Shown: positions 43,034-54,066, counted from the stretch's first letter. The stretch: 58,512 nt of DNA from Actinomycetota bacterium (GCA_016870475.1 VGBO01000008.1:1-58512), one strand, 5' to 3'. A program made the numbers and translations. Notes: generated by a model from the letters alone, not told the origin.

Positions 43034-44208
43034 GCGCGGTCGTGGAGCGTCGTGACGGCTCGGTGGACGACGCCGACCGGGCCTGCCTACTCGCCCTGCT
43101 AGCGCTCCCCGGGATGGGGCCGCACCGGCTTGCGGTCCTGCTCGCAGGTCGGCGGCCGGTGGAGGCGTGGGAGGTGGTGCGTTCGGGCCTCGGCGTCGCC
43201 GATCTCGGTCCGGGTCGCTCGCTGCGGGGCGACGTGTCGGCGCTCGGGGACCGTTGGCGGCGCGCCGCCGGTCCGGTCGTGCCCGAGGCGCTCCTTCTGG
43301 CGCACCGTGCGGCCGGTGTGGCGGTCCTCGTGCCGGAGGACGACGGGTACCCCGCCCGGCTGCGGGGCGACCCGGAACGGCCGCCGGTGCTGTTCTGCCG
43401 GGGTCGTCCGGCCGTGCTCGGCACCCGCACGGTCGCGCTGGTGGGCACGCGTCGTTGTTCGGGCTACGGACAGGAGGTCGCGTTCGACCTCGGCGAACGC
43501 CTGGCGGCTGCGGGGGTCACGGTGGTCTCCGGACTCGCTCGTGGCGTCGACGCAGCGGCGCACGCCGGTGCCCTGCGCGCCGCCGGTGCCCCGCCTGCAG
43601 CGGTCGTGGGCACCGGCCCCGACGTGCTGTACCCGCGGTCGAGCGCTGCGCTGTGGCGGCGGGTCGCCGAGGTCGGGGTCGTGGTCGGGGAGGCCCCTCT
43701 CGGCGCGCCGCCGGAGCGCTGGCGGTTCCCGGCGCGCAACCGGATCCTCGCCGCACTCGCGGAGGTCGTCGTGGTCGTCGAGTCGGCCGCGCGCGGCGGG
43801 GCGATGACGACGGTGGAGGAGGCGTTGGCCCGGGGAGTCGCCGTGGCGGCGGTGCCCGGGTCGATCCGCTCACCGCTCTCGGTCGGTCCCCACCGGTTGC
43901 TCGCCGAGGGCGCGTCGGTGGTGACGTGCGCGGGGGATCTGCTCGCGCTCCTGGGGTGCGGCGGCGCGCCGTCGCCGGTAGCGGTCGCGGCCGAGGGTGC
44001 AGCGGAGCTTCCCGCGCTCGAGGGGGCCGTGCTCGACGCCGTCGGCTTCGAGCCGGTCGGCCTCGACGTCCTCGCCGACCGGCTGGTGGCCCTCGACGTC
44101 CCCGGTGGTGGGCCCGTGCGCCTCGACGAGCTCGCCGGAGCACTCGAGTCCCTCGCGGCCGGCGGACGGGTCCGGTTCGACGGCGGCTTGGTGGTGCGCA
44201 GCCGATGA
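43030..44208 (+). CDS. dprA: DNA-processing protein DprA
   Basis: Loads RecA on incoming single-stranded DNA during transformation. 392 residues. Helix-hairpin-helix-like N-terminus (LLALLALPGMGPHRLAVLL), Rossmann core with VALVGTRRCSGYGQEVAF, VVSGLARGVDAAAHAGAL, VVGTGPDVLYPRS, FPARNRILAALAEVVVVVES and GGAMTTVEEALARG; a winged-helix domain follows (about 335-392). GTG 43030 overlaps comM by 4 bp. Confidence 0.95.
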   Translation: MSAVVERRDGSVDDADRACLLALLALPGMGPHRLAVLLAGRRPVEAWEVVRSGLGVADLGPGRSLRGDVSALGDRWRRAAGPVVPEALLLAHRAAGVAVLVPEDDGYPARLRGDPERPPVLFCRGRPAVLGTRTVALVGTRRCSGYGQEVAFDLGERLAAAGVTVVSGLARGVDAAAHAGALRAAGAPPAAVVGTGPDVLYPRSSAALWRRVAEVGVVVGEAPLGAPPERWRFPARNRILAALAEVVVVVESAARGGAMTTVEEALARGVAVAAVPGSIRSPLSVGPHRLLAEGASVVTCAGDLLALLGCGGAPSPVAVAAEGAAELPALEGAVLDAVGFEPVGLDVLADRLVALDVPGGGPVRLDELAGALESLAAGGRVRFDGGLVVRSR

Positions 44209-44257
44209 GATTTCCCACCCTCCGCGCGATTGTCACTACTCTACGTGGTCAATCGGC

Positions 44258-44263
44258 TACGTT
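44258..44263 (+). promoter_or_regulatory. -10-like box TACGTT for the sigma factor
   Basis: TACGTT lies 8 nt before ATG 44272, and supports that start over the in-frame one at 44230. Confidence 0.45.
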
Positions 44264-44271
44264 CGGTCGTC

Positions 44272-45030
44272 ATGCCGATGACCGCGGTGCGCGCCCGGGA
44301 CGATGTCGACGCTGTCGGGGCCCTCTGGGACCGCTACGGCTCGACCGGCGACGCCGGCGCACGCGACCGGCTCATCACGCACTACGCCCCGCTCGCCACG
44401 ACGGTCGCCCGTCGCTTCGCCCAGGGGCTGCCCCCCTCGGTGGAAACGGCCGACCTCGCGGGCTACGGGACCGTCGGCCTGATCGACGCCGTCGAACGCT
44501 TCGACCCGACGCGTGGTGTCGCCTTCGAGGCCTACGCCGTCCGGCGGATCCAGGGTGCGATCCTCGACGGCCTGCGCGCGGTGGACTGGGTGCCCCGATC
44601 GGTTCGGCGTGCCGCTCGACGGATCGACCAGGCACGCTCGCGACTCGAGAACGAACTCGGCCGCACGCCGGGCGACGCCGACCTCCAGCGGGAGCTCGAG
44701 GTCGGCGGGGACGGGCTCCGAGCGCTGCGGACCAAGGCGGCGGCGGCGACGCTCCTGCTCCTCGACGACCCGACCGCCGACGCGATCATCGACCTTACCG
44801 ACGGCCCCGCCGTGCGCTACGAGCGCAAGGAACTGCTCGCCGCTCTCGCCCGGGCGATCACCGGGATGGGGGAGCGCGACCGATCGATCGTCGTGTGGTC
44901 CTACCTCGAGCACCAGACGCTCGCCGAGATCGGCCGACGACTCGGCATCACCGAGGGTCGGGTCTGCCAGCTTCGGGCCCGCGCCCTCGTCGATCTGCGG
45001 CGGCGGCTCGACCACGTGCTCGTCGACTGA
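44272..45030 (+). CDS. FliA/WhiG-family RNA polymerase sigma factor
   Basis: Sigma-70 group 3 factor of 252 residues. Region 2: LITHYAPLATTVARRFAQGL, DLAGYGTVGLIDAVERFDP and FEAYAVRRIQGAILDGLR, then VDWVPRSVRR, a WhiG/FliA hallmark. Region 3 starts about 115; region 4 is ERDRSIVVWSYLEHQTLAEI to GRVCQLRARALVDLRRRL. In Streptomyces whiG occupies the same place before rpsB. No flagellar or sporulation genes or anti-sigma factor are visible here, so the regulon is unknown. Confidence 0.93.
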   Translation: MPMTAVRARDDVDAVGALWDRYGSTGDAGARDRLITHYAPLATTVARRFAQGLPPSVETADLAGYGTVGLIDAVERFDPTRGVAFEAYAVRRIQGAILDGLRAVDWVPRSVRRAARRIDQARSRLENELGRTPGDADLQRELEVGGDGLRALRTKAAAATLLLLDDPTADAIIDLTDGPAVRYERKELLAALARAITGMGERDRSIVVWSYLEHQTLAEIGRRLGITEGRVCQLRARALVDLRRRLDHVLVD

Positions 45031-45599
45031 TCAGCGGTCGTCTCGCCGGGCTGGCGGTGGTCGCCGCGATCGGGGCGCCGGTCGCCGCGGCGGAGGTGGC
45101 GTCCCCGCCGCTCCGATGCCCTTCCTCGCTGACCCCGCCCGTCGACGGTGCACCCGCCGAGGGGTTCGACCTCCCTGAGGGGCCCTACGGACCCGGGAGC
45201 CGCGGGGTCACCTGGTCGGTCGATCCGGGCACCCCGGTGCGCGCCCCGGTGACGGGCACGGTGACCTTCTCCGGTCGGGTCGTCGACACGACCTGGGTCA
45301 CCATCCGCCCGACCGGGGACGACTCGCTGCTCGTCACCGTCGGCGACGTCGTGGCCCCACGCCTCGGGCGCGGCGCTGCGGTCGCTGTGGGCACGGTGAT
45401 CGGGACGAGCGGAACGTCGGTGCACCTCGGGTTGCGGCGTGACGGGCTCCACGTCGATCCGGCGCCGTTGCTCGCTCCTCGGCCGGCGGCGGTCCGCCTC
45501 GTGGCCGACCATCACTTCGGGGACGGGGGCGGGTGCCGTGGCCGACCCTCACGACCGGCCGTCGCCGTCGTCTCGCCCGCCGCGTCGACCAGCGGCTAG
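45027..45599 (+). CDS. Exported LytM/M23-fold protein, probably inactive
   Basis: About 190 residues with an N-terminal signal peptide (ISGRLAGLAVVAAIGAPVAA) and an M23/LytM-like beta domain: GTPVRAPVTGTVTFSGRVV, LVTVGDVVAPRLGRGAAV, GTVIGTSGTSVHLGLRRDG and HVDPAPLL. The HxxxD zinc pair is replaced (GSRGVTWS) and HxH is reduced to VHLGL, so peptidase activity is unlikely; dead LytM proteins can activate amidases. The start is unclear: no ATG, GTG or TTG allows the full signal peptide, but CTG 45027 overlaps the sigma stop as CTGA. GTG 45057 would truncate the signal. Confidence 0.75.
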   Translation: MISGRLAGLAVVAAIGAPVAAAEVASPPLRCPSSLTPPVDGAPAEGFDLPEGPYGPGSRGVTWSVDPGTPVRAPVTGTVTFSGRVVDTTWVTIRPTGDDSLLVTVGDVVAPRLGRGAAVAVGTVIGTSGTSVHLGLRRDGLHVDPAPLLAPRPAAVRLVADHHFGDGGGCRGRPSRPAVAVVSPAASTSG

Positions 45600-45602
45600 G
45601 GT
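45597..45602 (+). promoter_or_regulatory. Candidate -10 box TAGGGT for rpsB
   Basis: The first three bases are also the stop codon of the LytM-like gene. The predicted leader is about 85 nt, a length compatible with S2 autoregulation. A GGAGGAG ribosome site lies before ATG 45693. I see no clear hairpin in the leader beyond GC-rich runs. Confidence 0.4.
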
Positions 45603-45692
45603 TCTCCCGGTTTTCCGTCACCTACCTCGCCCTCCGCCACTTCGGTCACCCTCGGGTGCGGCGGCGGGTACCACCAACCGGAGGAGCACACC

Positions 45693-46556
45693 ATGGCCGT
45701 CGTCACGATGAAGCAGTTGCTCGATGCGGGCGTCCACTTCGGACACCAGACGCGTCGCTGGAATCCGAAGATGCGCCGGTTCATCCACGGCGAGCGCAAC
45801 GGGATCTACATCATCGATCTCGCGCAGACGCTCGACCGCGTGGAGACCGCCTACACCTTCATCCGCGACCTCGTCGCCGAGGGCGGCACCGTGCTGTTCA
45901 TCGGCACGAAGAAGCAGAGCCAGGATGCGGTGCGCTCCTACGCTGAGAAGTGCGGCATGCCCTACATCAACGAGCGCTGGCTCGGCGGCATGCTCACCAA
46001 CTTCCAGACCATGCTCAAGCGCGTCGGGAAGATGAAGGAGTACCAGCGCATGCGGGACTCCGGTGAGCTCGCCATGATGCCGAAGAAGGAAGCGCTGCTC
46101 ATCGGCCGCGAGCTCGAGAAGCTCGAGCGCAACCTGAGCGGCATCCGGAACCTCGAGCGTCTGCCCGACGCCGTCTTCGTGATCGACACGAAGAAGGAGG
46201 CGATCGGCGTGACCGAGGCCAACAAGCTCGGCATCCCCGTCGTCGCCGTGGTCGACACGAACTGCGACCCCGACATCATCCAGTACGTGATCCCGGGCAA
46301 CGACGACGCGATCCGTGCCGGGAACCTCATGTGCCGCATCGTCGCCGACGCGGTGGAGGAAGGGCACTTCATCCGCTCGCGCCGTTCGGGTGGTGAGGCC
46401 GCTGCTGGCCCGGCCCCCCGTCTGCTCACCCCCGAGGAGGAGCAGGCCTGGGCCGCCGAGCAGGCCGAGGCCCGCCGCCAGGCGTCCCTCGCCGCGGCCG
46501 AGCGTGAGGCCCGGATCGCCGCGCAGCGCACCGCTGCCCCCGGCGACGAGGCCTGA
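45693..46556 (+). CDS. rpsB: 30S ribosomal protein S2
   Basis: Small-subunit protein of 287 residues: MKQLLDAGVHFGHQTRRWNP, YIIDLAQTL, TVLFIGTKKQSQDAV, RWLGGMLTNFQTM and VVDTNCDPDIIQYVIPGNDD are S2 signatures. An Ala/Glu-rich C-terminal extension of about 50 residues is common in Actinobacteria. ATG 45693 with GGAGGAG upstream. Confidence 0.97.
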   Translation: MAVVTMKQLLDAGVHFGHQTRRWNPKMRRFIHGERNGIYIIDLAQTLDRVETAYTFIRDLVAEGGTVLFIGTKKQSQDAVRSYAEKCGMPYINERWLGGMLTNFQTMLKRVGKMKEYQRMRDSGELAMMPKKEALLIGRELEKLERNLSGIRNLERLPDAVFVIDTKKEAIGVTEANKLGIPVVAVVDTNCDPDIIQYVIPGNDDAIRAGNLMCRIVADAVEEGHFIRSRRSGGEAAAGPAPRLLTPEEEQAWAAEQAEARRQASLAAAEREARIAAQRTAAPGDEA

Positions 46557-46602
46557 GCCGAGACCACCCCCCACCCCCCACGAACAACGAGGACGACGAA
46601 TC

Positions 46603-48709
<2,107 letters not shown>

Positions 48710-48766
48710 GCGCGGGGAGACCCGTCGTCCGGGGCCACGGGGTCCCGGCGGGAGGCGAGGGTTGCC

Positions 48767-50314
48767 ATGAGCGAAGACAACGACCAGAACCCGCCGAGGC
48801 GCAGACCCGCGCCGACGGAGACCTTCCGCATCGTGGGTGCCGAGGAGGCCGGTGCCATCGTCGCCCGGCAGACGGGCAGTCAGCCGCGCGTGCGCAGCTT
48901 CGACGACCTGCTCGGCGGCGACCCGACACCGGAGCGCCCGCCGCTGTTCGCCTCCGTCCCCGACGGGCCGGAGGACGACCCGTGGGACGACGCGCCCGCG
49001 CCGGGCGCAGCGGTCCGGCCCACCCCCGAGGCACCGTTGCAGCACTGGACCGAGCCCCCGACGGGGCAGGTCCCCCGGGTGCTCCTCGACGACGACGCCG
49101 ATGACGCCGGCTGGTCGGCGTTCGCCGCGTCGCCCCGCTGGCAGGACCCGGCGAACGACTTCGAGGCCGACGACTTCTCCGACCTCGCCGACCCCGAGCC
49201 GACGGAGCGCCGGCGTGCCGCCGACCCGGTCCGGCCGGTCATCGACGACTTCTTCTCCCTCGACGACGACGGTGCCGACGACCTCGAACTGCCGCCGCCC
49301 CCGGCGATCCGCGCCGAGGCGCCCGCTGCGGCGGAGCGGCTCGACGCCCCGCCGCAGCGGGTCCGGACCTCGCCGCCGCGTGCGGGGCGTAGCGGCTCCG
49401 TCGTCGACCCGATCGCCGCGCTCGGCCCCGAGGCGTCAGAGGGCGATCCGTTCGCCCGCAGGCGGGGCAACGGCGGCGGTGGGACCTCCGGTCGGAACGT
49501 GCCCGTCGCCGTCGGTGTCGGCGTCACACTGGCGGTCGTCGCGATCGTGCTCTTCCGGATCGGGCCGTTGCCGACCGTCGTGCTCGCCGCGCTCGTGATC
49601 GGTGCGGGGGCCGTCGAGTACTTCGGTGCGCTGCAGCGCGCCGGGCGCCGACCGGCGACCCTGCTCGGGATCGTCGCATCGTTCGGCCTCCCGCTGGCCG
49701 CCTACTGGCGGGGACCGGGTGGCGCGCTGGTCGTGGTCGGCCTGACCGTGGTGCTCGGCTTCCTGTGGTACCTCGGTGACGCGGTCGAGGGCGTCGTCAC
49801 CAACTTGTCGGCGACCCTGTTCGGTGTCGTGTGGATCGGCGGGGGCGGGGCCTTCGCCGGCCTCCTGCTGCGGGGGGGCGGCTCCGGCTACGACGCGACC
49901 TCGGCACTGCTCGCCATCGTGCTGCCGACGGTGGCGCACGACGTGTTCGGGTACGTGGTCGGCCGGAACGCCGGTCGGACCCCGTTGCTGCCGTCGGTGA
50001 GCCCGAACAAGACGACCGAGGGCACCCTCGGCGGGGTGCTCGGCGCCGTGATCGTGTCGGTGCTGTTCAACGCGGTGATCCTCGACACCCCCTTCGGCGG
50101 GTTGGGGACCGCGCTGTTGCTCGGCCTCGCGGTCGGGGTCCTCGCGCCGCTCGGCGACCTCGCCGAGTCGCTCGTGAAGCGTGACCTCGGCGTCAAGGAC
50201 CTCGGTGTGGTCCTGCCCGGCCACGGCGGGGTGCTCGACCGTTTCGACTCGCTGCTCTTCGCCCTCCCCGGCGGCTACGCGATCGCCCAGCTCGCCGGCA
50301 TCCTGCCGTTCTGA
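48767..50314 (+). CDS. cdsA: Phosphatidate cytidylyltransferase with long acidic N-terminal extension
   Basis: Makes CDP-diacylglycerol in the membrane. 515 residues, almost twice the usual ~270: residues 1-240 are a Pro/Asp/Glu-rich, low-complexity cytosolic segment (for example LASVPDGPEDDPWDD-like stretches). About eight transmembrane helices follow from about 243. CdsA motifs are SPNKTTEGTLGGVLGA (about 410) and LGDLAESLVKRDLGVKDLG followed by LPGHGGVLDRFDSLL. ATG 48767 with GGAGG upstream. Confidence 0.94.
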   Translation: MSEDNDQNPPRRRPAPTETFRIVGAEEAGAIVARQTGSQPRVRSFDDLLGGDPTPERPPLFASVPDGPEDDPWDDAPAPGAAVRPTPEAPLQHWTEPPTGQVPRVLLDDDADDAGWSAFAASPRWQDPANDFEADDFSDLADPEPTERRRAADPVRPVIDDFFSLDDDGADDLELPPPPAIRAEAPAAAERLDAPPQRVRTSPPRAGRSGSVVDPIAALGPEASEGDPFARRRGNGGGGTSGRNVPVAVGVGVTLAVVAIVLFRIGPLPTVVLAALVIGAGAVEYFGALQRAGRRPATLLGIVASFGLPLAAYWRGPGGALVVVGLTVVLGFLWYLGDAVEGVVTNLSATLFGVVWIGGGGAFAGLLLRGGGSGYDATSALLAIVLPTVAHDVFGYVVGRNAGRTPLLPSVSPNKTTEGTLGGVLGAVIVSVLFNAVILDTPFGGLGTALLLGLAVGVLAPLGDLAESLVKRDLGVKDLGVVLPGHGGVLDRFDSLLFALPGGYAIAQLAGILPF

Positions 50315-50322
50315 CCGGCGGC

Positions 50323-51480
50323 GTGTCCGTGACCACGCTCGCGGTGCTGGGGTCGACCGGCTCGATCGGCACCCAGACCCTCGACGTCGTGCGGGACCGC
50401 GAGGACGCCCCGCGTGTCAGCGTCCTCGGTGCGCACCGCTCCGTCGACCTCCTCGCCCGGCAGGCGGAGGAGTTCCGACCCGATGTCGTGGTGGTGACCG
50501 ATCCCGCTGCGGCCGCGGAGTTGCGGCCGTTGCTCCCGATCGGCGTCGAGCTCGCCGTGGGCGCGGAGGCGCTCGCGTCGGCGGCGGCGACCGCGGACGT
50601 GGTGCTGAACGCCGTCGTCGGCTTCGCCGGCCTCGGGGTCACCCTGGCGGCGCTCGGGGCAGGTCGCCGGCTGGCGCTCGCGAACAAGGAGTCACTCGTC
50701 GCCGCAGGGCCGGTGGTCCGGGGGGTGCTCCGGACACCGGGGGCGGAGCTCGTGCCCGTCGACAGCGAGCACTCGGCGCTGCACCAGTGTCTGCGGTCCG
50801 GGCGTTCGACGGAGGAGGTCGCCCGGTTGCTTCTGACCGCGTCCGGCGGTCCCTTCCGCGGTCGTTCACGGGAATCGCTGCGGGACGTCGGCGTGGCCGA
50901 GGCGCTCGCGCACCCGACGTGGTCGATGGGTCCGAAGATCACCGTCGACTCGTCGACCCTGATGAACAAGGGGCTCGAGGTCATCGAGGCGTACGAGCTG
51001 TTCGACGTGCCGCTCGACCGGATCGACGTGGTCGTCCACCCGAGCTCGATCGTGCACTCGATGGTCGAGTTCGTCGACGGCTCGACGATAGCGCAGCTCT
51101 CCCGGCCGGACATGCGCCTGCCGGTCGCGTATGCGCTGCGGCTCCCAGATCGCGCCGCGCCGCCGTACGGGCGGATCGACTGGAGCACCCCGCTGCACCT
51201 CGACTTCGAGCCGCCGGACCATGCGGCCTTCCCGTGCCTGGGGCTTGCGTATTCGGCGGCGCGGATCGGGGGTACGGCCCCGGCGTGGCTGAACGCGGCG
51301 AACGAGGTCGTCGTCGAAGCGTTCCTCGCCGGGCGGCTCGACTGGATCGAGATCTCCGAGGTCCTGCAGGCATCACTGGCACGCCATGATGGATCGGCGG
51401 CGTCGACCGTCGACGACGTGGTGGGCGCCGACGAGCGGGCCCGAGCGGTGACGGCCGAACTGCTCCGGAACTGGACGTGA
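50323..51480 (+). CDS. dxr: 1-deoxy-D-xylulose 5-phosphate reductoisomerase
   Basis: First committed MEP-pathway enzyme of isoprenoid synthesis, NADPH-dependent. 385 residues. LAVLGSTGSIGTQTLDVV is the NADPH motif, ALANKESLVAAG and VPVDSEHSALHQCL are substrate/metal motifs, ASGGPFRGRSRESL and HPTWSMGPKITVDSSTLMNK follow, and APAWLNAANEVVVEAFL is near the end. GTG 50323. Overlaps rseP by 4 bp. ispG two genes later belongs to the same pathway. Confidence 0.97.
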   Translation: MSVTTLAVLGSTGSIGTQTLDVVRDREDAPRVSVLGAHRSVDLLARQAEEFRPDVVVVTDPAAAAELRPLLPIGVELAVGAEALASAAATADVVLNAVVGFAGLGVTLAALGAGRRLALANKESLVAAGPVVRGVLRTPGAELVPVDSEHSALHQCLRSGRSTEEVARLLLTASGGPFRGRSRESLRDVGVAEALAHPTWSMGPKITVDSSTLMNKGLEVIEAYELFDVPLDRIDVVVHPSSIVHSMVEFVDGSTIAQLSRPDMRLPVAYALRLPDRAAPPYGRIDWSTPLHLDFEPPDHAAFPCLGLAYSAARIGGTAPAWLNAANEVVVEAFLAGRLDWIEISEVLQASLARHDGSAASTVDDVVGADERARAVTAELLRNWT

Positions 51481-52775
51481 GGCGAGCCATGCAGACCGAC
51501 GACGGTGAGATGGGCGGCACCGGTTCGAAGCCCGACGTCACGACGGCCCGGGGTGGTCCGCTTCGGCTGGCGCTCCTCGCCTCGGCGGTGCTGCTCCTCG
51601 GGGTTGCGACGGGCTGGGGCTGGTTCGTCATCATCGGCGCGCTGCTGCTCATGATCTTCCTGCACGAGCTCGGGCACTACCTGACGGCGCGCTGGGCGGG
51701 CATGAAGGTGACCGAGTTCTTCATCGGGTTCGGTCCGAAGCTGTGGAGCTTCGAGCGTGGGGAGACGACGTTCGGGGTGAAGGCGATCCCGGCGGGCGCC
51801 TACGTCCGGGTGATCGGCATGTACGGGGGCGACGACGTCGACCCGGACGAGGAGCACCGGACGTACCGCCAGAAGAAGTACTACCAGCGGGTCGTCATGG
51901 CGTCGGCGGGCTCGGCGATGCACCTCGTCATCGCCCTCGTGCTGATCTTCGTCGTGCTCGTCGGGTTCGGTCGGCCGACGACCGCCGACTGGCGGATCGC
52001 AGATGTGACCGCATCAAGTCCGGCCGCGTCGGCGGGACTGCAGCCGGGAGACCGGGTGCTCGCCATCGACGGGGTGGACGTCACCGACTGGGAGGACCTC
52101 ACCGAGGCGGTCCGGCCCGCAGCCGGACAGACCGTCGAGGTCGTCGTGGAACGCGACGGCGCACGCCGGTCCGTCGCCGCGACACTCGGTTCCCACCCCG
52201 ACGGGACCGACCGAGGCTTCCTCGGCGTCGCGCCTCGGTTCGGCAACGAGCGGTCGTCGGTGGTGGAGGCGGTCCCCGAGACCGGCCGGATCCTCGGCGT
52301 CCTGGTCGTCGAGTCGACCCGGTCGATGGTGCGGATCCTCTCGCCCGAGGGCCTCGAGAACTTCTTCGGGCTGGTCGCCGAAGGGCGGCCGGACCCGGTG
52401 CCCGACAGCGCGTCGCCGACGGCGGCGTCGGCCGTCCCGGGCCCCGACGGCGACCGTCCGATGTCGATCTACGGAGCCGCCCGCCTCGGCGTCGATCTGC
52501 TCGACGACGGCGTCGACGCCTTTCTCGGCCTGATGATCCTGCTGAACGTCTTCATCGGGCTGTTCAACCTGATCCCCCTCCTGCCGCTCGACGGCGGTCA
52601 CATCGCGGTCGCGACCTACGAGCGGCTGCGAGAACTGGTGCGCCGCGACGGCCGGCGCTACTTCGTCGACGTCGGCAAGCTGATGCCGATCACCTATGCG
52701 GTCGTCGTGCTCCTCGTCGTGCTCGGCGGTTCGTCCCTGTTCCTCGACATCGTGAACCCCATCTCGCTCCCCTGA
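51477..52775 (+). CDS. rseP: RseP-type site-2 zinc metalloprotease (M50)
   Basis: Intramembrane protease of 432 residues. HExxH in FLHELGHYLTARWAGM (His63, Glu64, His67), conserved FFIGFGPKLW and GVKAIPAGAYVRVIGM, PDZ domain at about 185-270 (TASSPAASAGLQPGDRV), and the second metal motif NLIPLLPLDGGH. A cytosolic extension of about 28 residues precedes TM1. It lies between dxr and ispG as in mycobacteria (Rip1). GTG 51477; the internal ATG at 51489 is an alternative. Confidence 0.95.
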   Translation: MRRAMQTDDGEMGGTGSKPDVTTARGGPLRLALLASAVLLLGVATGWGWFVIIGALLLMIFLHELGHYLTARWAGMKVTEFFIGFGPKLWSFERGETTFGVKAIPAGAYVRVIGMYGGDDVDPDEEHRTYRQKKYYQRVVMASAGSAMHLVIALVLIFVVLVGFGRPTTADWRIADVTASSPAASAGLQPGDRVLAIDGVDVTDWEDLTEAVRPAAGQTVEVVVERDGARRSVAATLGSHPDGTDRGFLGVAPRFGNERSSVVEAVPETGRILGVLVVESTRSMVRILSPEGLENFFGLVAEGRPDPVPDSASPTAASAVPGPDGDRPMSIYGAARLGVDLLDDGVDAFLGLMILLNVFIGLFNLIPLLPLDGGHIAVATYERLRELVRRDGRRYFVDVGKLMPITYAVVVLLVVLGGSSLFLDIVNPISLP

Positions 52776-52800
52776 CCGGGGCTCCCCAGGCGGTCCTCCC

Positions 52801-54030
52801 ATGCAGTTCGAGACGAGCTTCCCCCGACGTGCGACGCGCCAGATCATGGTGGGCGGCGTGCCGGTGGGTGGTGGGGCGCCGATCACGGTGCAGTCGATGA
52901 CGGTCACCAAGACCGCGGACGTGGACGGGACGCTGCAGCAGATCTACGCACTCGCCGCGGCCGGCTGCGACATCGTGCGATGCACGTGCAACGAGGCGGA
53001 GGCCGCCGAGGGGCTGGCCCGGATCGTGCCCCGGTCGCCGATCCCGATCATCGCCGACATCCACAACAACCACCGGATGGCGCTCGCCGCGCTCGAGGCC
53101 GGGGTCCAGGGGCTGCGGCTCAACCCGGGCAACATCCGCCGCCCGGAGCACATCAAGGCGGTCGCTGCGGAGTGCCGGGACCGCGGGGTGTCGATCCGCA
53201 TCGGGGTGAACGGCGGGTCGCTCGACGAGTCGTTGTACGCGAAATACGGCGGGAAGGTGACCCCCGAGGCGATGGTCGAGTCCGCGCTGATGGAGCTCGC
53301 CTACTTCCGCGAGGTCGACTTCGAGCTCGTCAAGATCTCGGTGAAGGCGTCGAACGTCCCGCTGATGATCGAGGCGTACCGCCAGCTCGCGGACGTGACC
53401 GACCACCCGCTGCACCTCGGGGTGACCGAGGCCGGCCCGCCACCCGCAGGGCTGCTGAAGGCGACCGCCGGCATCGCGACGCTGCTCGCCGAGGGTATCG
53501 GCGACACGATCCGCTATTCGCTCACCGCGGACCCGGTCGAGGAGGTGCGCGCCGGACGCCAGCTCCTCGAGGCGATGGGTCTGCGCGCACGCAAGAACGT
53601 CGACCTGATCGCCTGTCCGTCCTGCGGGCGGGCGGAGATCGACGTGATCGACGTCGCCCGTCGGGCGATGGAGGCGTTCGGGGATCGGGAGATCCCGCTG
53701 CAGATCGCGGTGATGGGCTGCGTCGTCAACGGCCCCGGCGAGGCGCGCGACGCCGACCTCGGGATCGCAGCGGGCAACAAGCGCGGGCACCTGTTCGTGA
53801 AGGGGCGGAACGTGGCGGTCGTGCCCGAGGACCGGATGGTGGAGGAGCTCGTCGCCTGGGCGGAGCTGATCCACACCGAGGGTGTCGACGCGGCGCTCGC
53901 CCGCGCCGACGTCGCGGTCGCCGAGCGGGAGGCGCGCAAGGACCGTGCCCGTCTGCTCGAGGAACAGGGGGACGACGCCAACGCGTCGGAGGCTCGGGTC
54001 GACCTCATCCGCCGCAATCTGGGCGGCTGA
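52801..54030 (+). CDS. ispG: 4-hydroxy-3-methylbut-2-enyl diphosphate synthase
   Basis: Iron-sulfur enzyme of the MEP pathway, 409 residues. TRQIMVGGVPVGGGAPITVQ and SMTVTKTADVDGT open the TIM barrel; GLRLNPGNI and DFELVKISVKAS are core motifs. The [4Fe-4S] ligands are in LIACPSCGR and VMGCVVNGPGEA, with the conserved Glu after the last motif. A charged C-terminal tail of about 25 residues is added. ATG 52801 without a clear ribosome site. Confidence 0.97.
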   Translation: MQFETSFPRRATRQIMVGGVPVGGGAPITVQSMTVTKTADVDGTLQQIYALAAAGCDIVRCTCNEAEAAEGLARIVPRSPIPIIADIHNNHRMALAALEAGVQGLRLNPGNIRRPEHIKAVAAECRDRGVSIRIGVNGGSLDESLYAKYGGKVTPEAMVESALMELAYFREVDFELVKISVKASNVPLMIEAYRQLADVTDHPLHLGVTEAGPPPAGLLKATAGIATLLAEGIGDTIRYSLTADPVEEVRAGRQLLEAMGLRARKNVDLIACPSCGRAEIDVIDVARRAMEAFGDREIPLQIAVMGCVVNGPGEARDADLGIAAGNKRGHLFVKGRNVAVVPEDRMVEELVAWAELIHTEGVDAALARADVAVAEREARKDRARLLEEQGDDANASEARVDLIRRNLGG

Positions 54031-54051
54031 CCCTCGTCGCCGTCGCGCCGG

Positions 54052-54057
54052 TAGCAT
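54052..54057 (+). promoter_or_regulatory. -10-like box TAGCAT for proS
   Basis: TAGCAT lies 9 nt before ATG 54067; no Shine-Dalgarno. Confidence 0.5.
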
Positions 54058-54066
54058 CCGGCGCCT

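Noticed and set aside
41513-44208. comM-dprA as evidence of a complete competence system
   Set aside because: Both genes are widespread in non-competent bacteria, and no uptake genes are in the window.
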